Shown: positions 1 through 9,420 of the stretch, piece after piece | Layout of the letters: every line of letters starts with the position of its first letter | Position numbering within the stretch: the first letter of the stretch is position 1 | From: Eutreptiella sp. 'Long Island Sound 2002' | Lineage: Eukaryota; Euglenozoa; Euglenophyceae; Eutreptiales; Eutreptiaceae | Assembly: GCA_964036045.1 (NCBI GenBank) | Contig: OZ038378.1 | Location: forward strand, 139,468,765-139,532,764 | Direction: 5' to 3' | DNA: 64,000 nucleotides | Translations under genes and position numbers: made by a program | The notes under the pieces: generated by a model | Seen by the model: the letters and a program-made list of their open reading frames with translations, nothing else | Told to the model about the DNA's origin: nothing | Databases searched by the model: none

Positions 1-776
1 GGCCCGGAGAATCAGATTAGCACGGTGGTCATTCCGCCGAGGGCTGGGTGACCGCGCATGCTTTGGCTTTTTTACCTAGTGGCGACTGGCCCCCCAAAGG
101 AGTGGGGTGGATGACTTTACGCTGCGGGGTATGGGCATCGCCGTGGGTTGTGTCTAACGTTGTATGTGTATGGGTGACCTGGTTGTCGCGTCAGGGTGCG
201 TCCTGTGGGTGCGGCACATCCGAGCGACAGTACAGGTTTCACCCGGTTGCCCACACAGCGGTGTAGGGGTCGTCTGGGGGTTGGCAATATATACTGCTGG
301 CTGATCCCGCAGATTCTTTTGTGCTTGTGTTGCCCGCATGGGAAACGACAATTTGGCTCTCGCTAAACTGTTCTTTTCCTTGGAGTGCTTGTGGGACCTT
401 TGCTCTATGGTGACAGGTTTTTCTAACCTATGAGTTGCCCGCCCATCTCAACCAACCCAGTCACTGTTGTTCGGAACTCCATGTTCTCCGAGAGCTGGGG
501 TACAGTTTTGGAGCGATGCACCTGCAGGAGCATCAGGACAATAAATATGTGCCTGCTGGCTGATCCCGCACATTCGTGTGTGCTTGTGTTGCCGGCATGG
601 GAAACGTAGGGACTACATGCCTATATAAGTGTCTTAGTGCCAGATCGAGGATCGAGACAGGGGAACTTTGGTCCTCGGCGAGTCAAACTGCTTCTCGGTT
701 ATAATTATCGAGTTTGTTCGTAGGGCAGACCTCCCGATGGATTGAGTGTTCCGATATGGCTTGCGGCCATCGCAAG
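1..776. other. No recognisable gene; contains a 52-bp direct repeat
   Basis: No open frame here looks like protein. The only structure seen is a direct repeat at 296-347 and 555-606, which starts GCTGGCTGATCCCGCA and ends CATGGGAAACG, with a few mismatches; the start points are 259 bp apart. This looks like an old local duplication. Confidence 0.6.
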
Positions 777-781
777 CTCTC

Positions 782-820
<39 letters not shown>
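777..820. repeat. (CT)n microsatellite
   Basis: A nearly pure CT dinucleotide run of about 44 bp, with a single G at 789. It produces Leu/Ser and Arg/Glu open frames on the two strands that are not coding. Confidence 0.95.
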
Positions 821-825
<5 letters not shown>

Positions 826-1448
826 CGCACCGCTAAAGTACCGACGCTTGGGGATGTCCCATTGGAATTCAAACATGGTGGTCTTGTCGTCCACGGACCC
901 CAATGCTTTGGCAGTGGCAAAGGCATTCCCGGCCGCGAGCTACACCATGAAGGCACGCACAGCCAGGCTCCATGTCATTTGCCTCCCTACTTGGCATATT
1001 TGCAGCCCCGTTTGTTTCGCACCATCTACGGCACGGGAGAGCACCAAGAAGAGGATTCTCGGTATGCTCCTTGGGCACCTCCTCCCCATACCAACAATTG
1101 GTAAAGCAGCCGTGGAGACCCCTGTTCATAACAGCATTTTTAATGTTTGGCCAAACACCTAGTACGTTAACTGAAAGTTGACCTTTTTTGGGGGGTTGAG
1201 TTGTTTAGACGGGAAAGACTCTACCCCCCAAGGGGGGGCAAAGCCCACTTACTCTGACGATGACCTACGTTATTGTGGTCGCAATTGTGGGTTGACCACA
1301 TGTATTTTTTTTCCCACAAGTGGAGACTCCTCTCCCGATTGTCATGCTTTGCCATGGAAGGTAGCCAGCGCAGGCTAAAGCACATAATGTGCAAAAGCGC
1401 AAGCCTAAGCCTCCTAGGTGGCCAACTTGTGTGCAGGTCGTGCGTCGG
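821..1448. other. No recognisable gene
   Basis: Short open frames only, none with a recognisable motif. C-rich and G-rich stretches around 1190-1245 form a weak inverted pair. I see no RNA gene. Confidence 0.5.
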
Positions 1449-1577
1449 TTAGGGACCCCCGAGAACGCAGGGGCTGTGTGACAGTTCCGCCCTTCTTTGG
1501 GTTCCCTAGAAGGCAAGGCTGAGGCAGCCACCTCCTGGGGTGCGTCGCTCGAAAGTGTGCGCAGAAACCCCCCCCCC
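1449..1577. repeat. Dispersed repeat, copy 1 (partner at 8255-8480)
   Basis: The segment beginning GGGACCCCCGAGAACGCAGG and containing TTCCGCCCTT recurs in direct orientation twice at 8306-8480. The adjoining segment, GGGGTGCGTCGCTCGAAAG and onward to the C-run at about 1567-1577, recurs in inverted orientation at about 8255-8293. The pair brackets about 6.7 kb of decayed gene sequence. Whether these are ends of a mobile element is not established. Confidence 0.55.
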
Positions 1578-1726
1578 TTTGGGTACCACTAGAACCACGA
1601 TGTGCACGCGCTTACAATGCCTAAGAGTCACTGTAGGAGTTCCCATAAATTTCCTAAGTCCAAAGCAAGCCCAGGGTGTTAAGGGCCACACGCTATGTTG
1701 AAATTCCAGAAATGCCCAAAGGCGCA

Positions 1727-1886
1727 CAAAGGTGGGTTCCAACAGGGCTTCCGGCACCGGAAGGGGGGTTCCAACAAGGGTTGCAGCAGAGGTTCCGGCG
1801 CATAAAGGGGGTTCTAACAAGGTTCCAGCAGAGGGTTCCAGCGCAGAGAGGGGTTCTAGCAAGGGGTTCGAGCAGGGGTTCCGGCA
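1727..1886. repeat. GGTTCCAGCA-type minisatellite, array 1
   Basis: Degenerate tandem units built from GGTTCCAGCA / CAGAAAGGGG, for example around 1826-1880. The array ends about 30 bp before a strong 3' splice acceptor (pyrimidine tract, AG at 1918-1919), so it is probably intronic. Related arrays lie at about 4048-4241, 5986-6181 and 7933-8090. Confidence 0.75.
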
Positions 1887-1919
1887 CCTTTGTTTCACCT
1901 TTTTTCCTTTGCATTTCAG

Positions 1920-3949
1920 CCCTGATGCCTCTGTTGGCCCCCTTGGTCGAGGGAGCCAAGGCTGCCCGGGCTGCCGTGGCCACTCGGGGCTATGCTGGCC
2001 CCGATTGGCTGGGCTGCATGGACATCGCAGCCCACCCCAACACCTCTGGTAGGCCCCCGGGCACCACCATCGCCCGCATCCGCCTCACCCGCCCCCTCCT
2101 TGCCGCGGACAGGTCGCCTTGCGCCTTCACCGACTGGCTGCATGGGGACCTAGGAGGCAACCCCGATGTGCCGATCCTGCAGGTCCGGCTGCATGCCCAC
2201 ACCATGGATGATGTCATCCAAGCCTCCACCGGGCGGGCAAACCCCGCCGTGAACAAGACGCAACGGCGTCATATGGGGACGGAGGGCACCACACTCCTCT
2301 TCGCCGCCCACAAACCCACCACCACGAAGGCCAGGAAGGACAAGTACCCCTTCAAGCACCCCCTCCTCGACACCCTGCGGTACGTGGTGGACAACAAGCC
2401 CGCCATGTTCCTGCCCAACTACTCCCTCACCAGCCACTCCCCCTACTGTTTGAAGCCGGAGCTCCTGGGGTTGACTATGCCGCTGCTGATGAAGAGCGAG
2501 GACGCGGTACTGCCCCTCGCCATGTGCCACGCCTTGCCGCTCATTGGGACAAGCGAACCGGTGATGCAGGTTGACATCTTTCGGGAAGTGAACGAGGAAC
2601 TCTTGGAGTTGGGTCAGACGGGGCACGTGTTCAAGCAGGAGTTCTTGGTGAAGGATGGTGACATGCTGACAAACATGAAGATCAAGGCGGACAACTTGGG
2701 CCAAAGGTCGGGCGGCAAGCTGGCATTGCAAAGCCAAAACCGGCCACCGGATCCAGGCGACAAGGCTGCTGTGTACGCGGTGATTCCGATGGGCAATGGG
2801 GGTCAAGAAGGTCTTCACCTTCCTCACGTTGTACTTTGGGCGGAAAGAGTCCCGCCAGGCCTCTCTACGAAGTACCCGGGTCTGTTCCTGGTGACGGTGG
2901 GGTATGTTCGGGCAACGTCGGATCAGCCACACTTATGGCATCGGGATCTGCCGCTGGAGTTGCAAACCGTTGGGGTGGAGCACGCCTTCTCCTGCTTCAT
3001 GCCTGCGAATCTGGACTGCCCCATGGACCGCCGCGAGAACATGTTGGTGTACGGTTCTGGCTCTGGTGTTCCCTACCCGTTGCAGGAGGTTTCAATGAGT
3101 ATGCTGGCGGGCGATTTGTGGATCCTGAGCAGTTACGTAATTCACCGTGGTGGTGGGGCTATCACAAGAGATGCGCCGGCTGGATCAACCCGTAGCATCG
3201 TCTTAGCCACCACGGCCACAGGCCGCAACTACAAGACCACAGTGCCGATCATCCCGCCACCTTGGGTTGAAGCCCCCGCGCAACAACCGTCGCCACCGTC
3301 CCCGAAGGCCGTGCACTGTACAGAAGCGGAGTGCAACCGCGTGGTAAAGGCCGACCCGCCAGTGAAGTGTTTCGCCTGTGACAAACGTCCTCTTTGTGCT
3401 GTACATGTGAGGCAACTCTGTGCAGACTGTCACCGCAATTCTGAGGAGGATGCACTTGCTGTGGAGGCCGTGCCTCCGGCGATGGCAGCCGAGGGAGCAC
3501 AGGAAGTCGATGAGGGGACGCGAGAGATTGTGGAGGAGGATCCATGCGGGTTTGCGGCTGTGGTGATGATGCCCTTGGACCAGACAGTGTTGTACACCAC
3601 CCATCGTCTAGGGCCACTGGCGGCAGGGATTTCAGCAGGTCCGCTGATCGACGTGTCTGCCCAACCTTGCGCCCTTGAAGAGTGTCCCCTTGGCCCATTT
3701 GTCCATGAGGACGAGGAGTTGAAAGCCCCGACCCCAAGCAAGTCTCCTGTCATTCGCATGCAGCCGGACAGCCTGATGATGGTGCGCGAAGGCCAGGTGG
3801 GTGGGATGGCAGTGGTGGAGGACACCGTGAACCCCCTGGTCGCCAAAGTACTTCGATGGGATGTGGCAGGCACGCACCCCCGCGTCATTGACACGTCTGT
3901 TCTGGTCCAATTGGGGCTTCTAGTGGCCAACCGTGCGCACCCGAAGTAG
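1920..3949 (+). CDS. 2OG-Fe(II) oxygenase-like protein with C-terminal Cys/His cluster (partial gene)
   Basis: The exon is taken to begin at 1920, after a pyrimidine-rich acceptor (AG at 1918-1919). An in-frame ATG at 1924 could be the start if there is no upstream exon. The frame runs about 675 codons. The middle part carries a candidate iron-binding triad: His at 2939 and Asp at 2945 within WHRD, and a distal His at 3143 within VIHRGGG. An Arg at 3191 could bind 2-oxoglutarate. The block GDLWILSSYVIHRGG resembles the PhyH-type double-stranded beta-helix core. The His-to-Arg spacing is longer than usual, so activity is uncertain. At about 3316-3435 there are Cys pairs plus a His, suggesting a zinc-binding cross-brace. 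The frame stops with TAG at 3947; reading past it leads in phase to a donor at 3970/3971 and an exon at 4288, so the stop may be a CAG-to-TAG lesion. Substrate and role are unknown. Confidence 0.5.
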
Positions 3950-3970
3950 CAACAGTGCCCTTGCCAACAG

Positions 3971-4287
3971 GTATGAACCTGCAGTCTAGTGGGCTTAAAG
4001 GTTTAGGCAAAACGGGCGTTTGGGGGGTGGGGGTGCTGAGGGTCGCTGTAAGGGGTACTGGAAGGGGTTCCAGCACTGAAAGGGTCGGATGGAGGGTGCC
4101 AGAAAGGTGCTGGAAGGTCTTCGAGCGCTAGAATGGTCCGCTGGAAGGGGTTTCAGCGCTGGACGGGGGGTTCCAGCCGGGTTCCAGCCAGGGGTTCGAG
4201 CGTAGAAAGGGGTTCCAGCAGGGTTTCCAGCAGGAGTTCCAGTAAGTTTTGTATCACCGGTTTCACGTGCATTCCGTCCTCTTTCAG
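3971..4287 (+). other. Probable intron containing minisatellite array 2
   Basis: Donor CAG|GTATGA at 3970/3971 and acceptor CTTTCAG|GC at 4287/4288 define a 317-bp GT-AG intron. Phase 0 is kept on both sides. The interior (about 4048-4241) is made of GGTTCCAGCA / GAAAGGGGTTCC units of the same family as at 1727-1886. No RNA evidence is available. Confidence 0.55.
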
Positions 4288-4572
4288 GCTACAGTGGATG
4301 TCTGGCCGCAACTGGTACAGCGGGACGAGTCAGTGGCCGAGCTGCAGACGGGAGGAGATAGTGCAGCATCTGTGGTGGGCAGCGTGTCGGTCACGTGGCA
4401 GGCCAGCGAGGTGGTGACTTGGCCAACAACTGCAGCAGCCGTGGCCGTGTTCCTGTTCCAGTCTGGTCAAACCCCGTGGTACAAGGTTTTGGAGCTCAAT
4501 GTGGCGACGGCGAGCGGCATGAAGGTGGTGGGCACGTCTCCGGTCCGAGTGAAGGGTGTGCAAGGCAATTAA
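4288..4572 (+). pseudogene. Downstream exon of the oxygenase-like gene or separate fragment
   Basis: About 94 codons with normal protein composition, beginning ATVDVWPQLVQRDESVAEL right after the acceptor and ending at TAA (4570-4572). Spliced to the exon ending at 3970 it continues that frame, but only across the TAG at 3947. After the TAA, protein-like sequence continues in a second frame (to about 4660) and then a third (from 4652), which suggests single-base indels. No known domain was recognised. It may be 3' UTR sequence if the TAG at 3947 is the true stop. Confidence 0.35.
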
Positions 4573-4651
4573 AGAAGCGAGCCGCGTACATGTTTGGCGT
4601 TGGAAAAGGGCTGCACCGATCTTGGTCGTACCAAATGTACCATGAGGAGGA

Positions 4652-5380
4652 TTGGCGGAGCGTGTGGTATTGTCTACGGGGGTGCAAGGTGTAGGAGGAG
4701 ATGAGGTTCCGGAGTCCGTCATGAAGGTGTTCGCTGCATGGATGAACAAGCGCAAGGAGAGTTACGTTGGTGGCAGAGGGTACACAAGGGGCCCTGCAAT
4801 TGAGGTGGAAGGAGACGACGATGTGGAGGACAAGGAGCAGCCGAAGGTCAAAGACAAAGACAAGGGCAAGGACAAAGCAAAGGACGAGCTAGAGGAGAAA
4901 GGCAAGGACAAAGGCTAGCGCAAGGACAAGAACAAGGATAAGGACAAGGCCCAAACAACCCGGGCATCATAGTCATCGCAGTCGCAGTCCGAGCAGTGTG
5001 AGCAGTCCCAGCAAATGGGTGACGTTCAGGCTATGGGTGACGAGGTGGTACAGCGGTGCAAGGACTCCCTAACAGAGCAGATAAGTGTGACCCTGAAGGA
5101 TTGCGTCGCTTCGGCAGTGTGAAAAGCGATATCTGACGCCTGAAAGAGCAAGGCAGAGACACTTATTGGCCGGCTGACCAAGCAGCTTGAGAAAGGGCGC
5201 ACAGGACGGGTGAACGCCGAGGCCCAGTTGGACAAGGAGCGGAAAAGGGTCAGGAAGTTGGAGCTGGAGAATGAGAGCATGAAAAAGCAGCTGGTGGAGA
5301 GCAACACCAAGACCGCTGAAGCAAAGCAACAAGCAGAGCAGGTGTTGGTGGTGATGGCAGGCAATTACAAAAAGGCGTAG
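4652..5380 (+). pseudogene. Lys/Asp-rich coiled-coil protein remnant with four in-frame stops
   Basis: One reading frame runs from about 4652 to a TAG at 5378 with no frameshift but with four internal stops: TAG 4916, TAG 4970, TGA 5120, TGA 5141. Between them the composition stays protein-like. First comes an acidic and KDKDKGKDK-type Lys/Asp-rich stretch, then a Ser/Gln-rich stretch, then a charged heptad-like segment (about 5160-5360) typical of a coiled coil. Each stop could come from CAG or CGA by one C-to-T change. Function is unknown. It may be the 3' part of the gene that starts at 1920, or a separate gene. Confidence 0.45.
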
Positions 5381-5384
5381 ACAA

Positions 5385-5575
5385 TGGGGATGAGACCTTT
5401 TGGGACCTGCAAATGAGACCTGTCGGCACCTGCGGATGACACCTGTCGGGACCTGGTGATGAGACCGGTTGGGACCGGGAGGGGTGACCTGTTGGGACCC
5501 AGAGCTGAGCCCTGTTGGGCTCTAGAGGGCAGACCTGTTGGGACTTGGAGAGCAGACCTGTTGGGACCTGAGATA
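5385..5575. repeat. GACCTGTTGGGACC minisatellite
   Basis: About seven degenerate units of roughly 25-30 bp built on GAGACCTGTCGGGACCTG / GACCTGTTGGGACC. Both strands are open in part because of the periodicity, with no sign of coding. Confidence 0.75.
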
Positions 5576-5985
5576 ACATATGGGAGCTGAGGGACACACA
5601 CGTGCATGTACGTGGTGCCGTGTGATTGTGCGGACGGTAGTGCGCCAGGTTGAATGGAAACATTTTTTGGTTTTAGCCCCTAGGTTGCGCGTTACCTCGC
5701 GTAGGACATTAGTTGTGCTGTGCACGATGTGCCTAAGGTGGTGTCACGAGTGGGAGGCCTCACATAGCCCACTACTTGGGGACGCCACCAAGATTTACGC
5801 CCTATATGCATGCATTCATTGGAAACTTTGGTATATTATTGTAGTCTCTTTGATTTTGGACTGGAGTGAAGGGGTGGTGCCATCGGGTGCAACACATGAA
5901 TACACTGTACGACTTTGCAAAGTGTTGACCTTGACGCTACACTGTGCCTGTGCTTGATGAGAGGGAATGGCAAAAGAGGGGGGGG
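5576..5985. other. No recognisable gene
   Basis: A moderately AT-rich stretch without a supported frame. Possible intron or spacer before the third minisatellite array. A G-run (about 5978-5990) marks the start of that array. Confidence 0.5.
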
Positions 5986-6181
5986 GGGGGAGTGCTGGAG
6001 AGGGGTGCTGGAAGGGGTGCTGGAAGGGGTTCCAGCACTGGGAGGGTCCACTGAAAGGGTCCGCTGGGAGGGTCCGCTAGAAGGGGGCTCGGCCGTTTGG
6101 AAAGGGTTCCAGCAGGGGTTCCAGCAAAGGGTTCCAGCGCAGAAAGGGGTTCCAGCAAGGGGTCCAGCAGGGGTTCCAGCG
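5986..6181. repeat. GGTTCCAGCA-type minisatellite, array 3
   Basis: Units of AGGGGTGCTGGAAGGGGTTC turning into GGTTCCAGCGCAGAAAGGGG. The array ends just before the acceptor CGCTTGTCACAG (AG at 6205-6206), repeating the arrangement of arrays 1 and 2. Confidence 0.75.
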
Positions 6182-6206
6182 GTCACACCTTTCCCGCTTG
6201 TCACAG

Positions 6207-7554
6207 GAAACCATGGAGAAGGCGGTTGCCGCACTTGTGGGGATCATCCCACAGCTCAAGCCGTACACGTCCATCAAGGGGAAGGCCCAAGCGGAGCGGC
6301 GGCACCAAATACAAACCATCATGCGGAACTTTTAGTGGATCCGGAGGCAGTTGTCGTGGAGGGTGGTGGGGGATGGTACATCCGTTTCGCCGGGCACCGC
6401 GACAATGAGGACCCTCGTGTAGTGCGCCCAATCGGACTGTGGGCCACCTGTAGGAGATTGAAGTTATCAATACGGCAGTTGTTGGCCCTCCCGCGTGAAT
6501 GCACCCGTCGTGATCCTGCTGAAGCGCGCACAAGGTCAACACCGTACTCCACCACAACCCACGCTATCAATGGCCCCAACATGATTGAGCGGCGGTGCCC
6601 AGCGACAACAAGATTAGAGGACCTCGTTTTCACCCAGTTGAAGATAGCCGAGGCCCTAGGGGAGCTCGAAGTGGCAACTGAGAAGATTTGGATTCTAATA
6701 TGCCCCGATGCAACGGCATTGTGGCACACATCGGTCACTAAGAAGGATGTTTTTGTAAACTGCTAGGCCTCAGGGTTTTCTGCTGCGGGGGACATCCATA
6801 AATGTGTGATGTGGTCGTGCATGGACGGCCCTGATGACGCCGCATGGCTGCAGGCTTTAGATGAGGATGCTGGCCTAAATGCCCAAATCATCCACCTACA
6901 GGACAGTTGTACATTCCGTGTGAAAAGCGAAACCAAAAAGTTTCAATGTAAACTGACTGGGGATGGGAAACTAATGATGGTGACGAACGGGGGGGGGGGG
7001 GGTGTTGGTGGGGCTGCCCTGATGCCACCGGGATGGTGCTGATAGAGGGCACAGTAAACCAAATTCAATGGGGGGCATTTCTTCAAAGTGTGTGTATTCG
7101 CATTGGAGACTATGCAGACGCGTTTAGTAGGGTAACCAATGCTGTCAAGAAGCGCCGAACAGAAACTATTACTACCTCGACAGTGGGTATTGTTGGAGTT
7201 CGGCGAATTGCTAGTGAGTTTGCCAATATATGGTCTACCCTTTTAGCAGATGTAAAGCATGTGGCTCCTGCTGACACGCTTTTCCAAAAGACCACTAAGG
7301 CAGGGCACTTTGATATCAGCACCTCTATGTTGTTCTTGACAGACCCCAAGTACCATATTCGAATTGTACATTGCCTGACGAACCATTTTCCTAACACCAT
7401 GTTTGGTAGTGTCCTCTTGTGGACACTATTTGAAGTGTTGCTGTGCAATATGTGTAGCCTATATGCCTTTTGGAGGCAAAAGACCCCATTGACCAATGGT
7501 CAGGTGCAACAAGCCAAGACTCACTGCTGTAGAATCGGTGAGGCATGGCTCTGA
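6207..7554 (+). pseudogene. Frameshifted gene of unknown family
   Basis: The piece after the acceptor at 6206 opens with ATG (6212) and MEKAVAALVGIIPQLKP. After about 40 residues the frame is lost (TAG near 6332), but a neighbouring frame continues (about 6331-6763), including WILICPDATALWHTSVTKK, until TAG 6764-6766. The same frame resumes to about 7042 (DGPDDAAWLQALDEDAGLN). After the G-run at 6989-7001 the protein-like signal moves to another frame (7033-7554), with RRIASEFANIWSTLLADVKH. Three lesions in about 1.3 kb indicate a pseudogene. I do not recognise the family. A multicopy, transposon-linked gene is possible but not shown. Confidence 0.4.
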
Positions 7555-7932
7555 TTGGGTTAGAAGTGAACCCCATGGGTCCGGCGGAGAGTGGCCCATT
7601 GTGGAGCGGTGCTCCAAAAATATTGTAACCTTTATGTGTTCAGCAGTATACCTGCAGAATACAGGCATAAGCCTTTCAAACTTCCTGTCAAAAACATCAT
7701 GCGTGGGTGGTGCGTTCGCCGCTGACACGATTTACGATGCGGTTTAACCCATGCATTGAACATGGAGACCCTTGACGTGGGGTTACGACACCGAGCGGCC
7801 CGGCAAAGGCTTGCCCTTGGCGAGGCCACAAGGAACCGAAGAAAAAGGCAGTGCATGTACGCTTGAGAAGCCAAAGTTGAACCCGGTGGATGCATTCGGT
7901 GCCCTTCTTGCAAAAATCCTTCGCGCAGTAGC
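7555..7932. other. No recognisable gene
   Basis: Spacer after the unknown pseudogene. Short open frames without motifs. Confidence 0.5.
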
Positions 7933-8090
7933 CCCTCCGCAGAAAGGGTGTAGGAGGGGGCTTCCTACGCACAAAGGGTGTGCCGAAAGGGTGCAGAAAG
8001 GGGGTTCTAGCGCAGAAAGGGGGGTGCACAAAGGGCGCACAAAGGGTGCAGAAAGGGTGCAGAAAGGGTGCCAGAACCCCCCATCCAGCA
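7933..8090. repeat. GCAGAAAGGGTG minisatellite, array 4
   Basis: Tandem GCAGAAAGGGTGC / GCACAAAGGG units of 12-14 bp, with one stretch reading GTTCTAGCGCAGAAAGGGG that ties it to arrays 1-3. Unlike those, I see no obvious splice acceptor directly downstream. Confidence 0.7.
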
Positions 8091-8254
8091 AAAGGGGGGG
8101 GGTTAGAAAATCCAGGAAAACGAACCGTTTCGGACAAAAGTGAAAATAAGCCACCAAAAGGGGCGTAAACATGTGGTGATTGGCCCCAAACCACCTTTCG
8201 ACCACACAGGGTGGTGTGGCTTTGGTAAACATGCAAAATAGGCGCTAGAAGGGG

Positions 8255-8480
8255 AGGGGGGGGTTTGCGCACACCTTCGAGCGACGCACCCCACTGATTT
8301 TGTCCCCTCTGCTCGGGACGCCCGAGAATGCAGGAGTCATATAGCAATTCCGCCCTCTTTTCCGCCCCGAGAAGGAAGGGGTGGCGCAGCCAACTCTGAT
8401 TTGGTTGCCCTTTCGAGAGACCCCCGAGAACTCATGGGTTACGTAGCAATTCCGCCCACTTGTGGGACCCTAAGAAGGCA
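8255..8480. repeat. Dispersed repeat, copies 2 and 3 (partner at 1449-1577)
   Basis: At 8255-8293 lies the reverse complement of 1536-1577 (TTTGCGCACACCTTCGAGCG). Two direct copies follow, of about 110 bp each: GACGCCCGAGAATGCAGGAG at about 8311 and GACCCCCGAGAACTCATGGG at about 8418, each followed by AGCAATTCCGCCC and a GAAGG(C/A)A(G/A)GGG stretch. Confidence 0.55.
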
Positions 8481-8656
8481 GGGGTGCAGTTCATGCAGTG
8501 TTTTCACCCTGACTTGGTTTGTAAATACCCGCGGCTGTCCTTCGGAGAACTTCGGCTCACCATGAACGCTCATTTTGCCCATGGTTAGGCCGCTTCGGTG
8601 CAATGCTTTGGGCGGGGGACCGCCATGCCTCAAAAAAAAGGCAGGGGTGAGGTCTT
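8481..8656. other. Spacer without supported feature
   Basis: Continuation of the dispersed-repeat neighbourhood. No supported gene. Confidence 0.4.
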
Positions 8657-9003
8657 GTGGCGCTGAGGTGGTGTGCTATGGAAGGCTTGTCTATGGGCCA
8701 CCGGTTGATGTTGTGGGCATTTACTAAATACGGAAGGGCATTCTTAGCCCCAGGCTTGTATTTGCGGTTGCAACTCACTTTTTCTACCATCTTCATCATT
8801 GTAAAGGTAATGCATGTCCGCGACCCCATGGCATCCTTGTACATATGCCACATGGGGTCGCAACCAGCTCAGAACCTGTTTTCCATTACCCGCACCTTGA
8901 AGCACAACCGCAATTTAGATGTATAGCAATTGCGGCACTGTAACTTTGAAATACTAATTGACAAGTTGTGTAACATGCACGGTGTTCCCATTGGTGTATA
9001 GGA
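8657..9003 (+). pseudogene. Decayed ORF fragment, unknown
   Basis: One frame is protein-like over about 115 codons, broken by TAG at 8924 and ended by TAG near 8999. It contains FSTIFIIVKVMHVRDPM and, past the first stop, LIDKLCNMHGVPIGV. It may be the 3' part of the unknown gene at 6207-7554, since it has the same strand and style of decay, but no link can be shown. No family recognised. Confidence 0.3.
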
Positions 9004-9233
9004 CATAGGCTTGATTCCGGTCAGAACCATGGCAACACAGCCTCCAACGCACAAGCATTTGTGGAAACACTATCATCGACTCCTTTTGTGTCCGGGGCAG
9101 CCCCGGGAAATTCATCTTCCTTGGCCAACACAAGTGGTGCGCCACAAGGTTTCAAAAAGGTTGCACTGCCATGGAAAAGAAATTCCAGGATGTTGTACGT
9201 GGATGAGCCAATCTGCGCGTGGTGCTCAAAGAT
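9004..9233. other. Junction between gene-like region and satellite
   Basis: No supported gene. Sequence becomes satellite at about 9234, where the first ACACAACAAAGC unit appears. Confidence 0.5.
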
Positions 9234-9420
9234 GGGGGCCACACAACAAAGCCCGGATCTTGACTCCCTATCCCCAACTCAAGGGGCCACACAAAAAAGC
9301 GTGGATTGTGAGTCCCTAACCCCAACTCGATGGGCCACACAACAAAGCGTGGATTGTGACCTTCCAACCCCAACTCGAGAGGCCACACAACAAAGCGTGA
9401 TTGTGAGTCCCTAACCCCAA

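Noticed and set aside
742-1162. Small frames rich in Ser/Leu across the CT run
   Set aside because: They are generated by the microsatellite and have no other protein-like sequence.
3947-3949. Programmed readthrough at TAG CAA CAG
   Set aside because: The second codon after the stop does not fit the CAR-YYA virus-type context, and the neighbourhood is full of decayed genes, so a simple mutation or a true stop is more likely.
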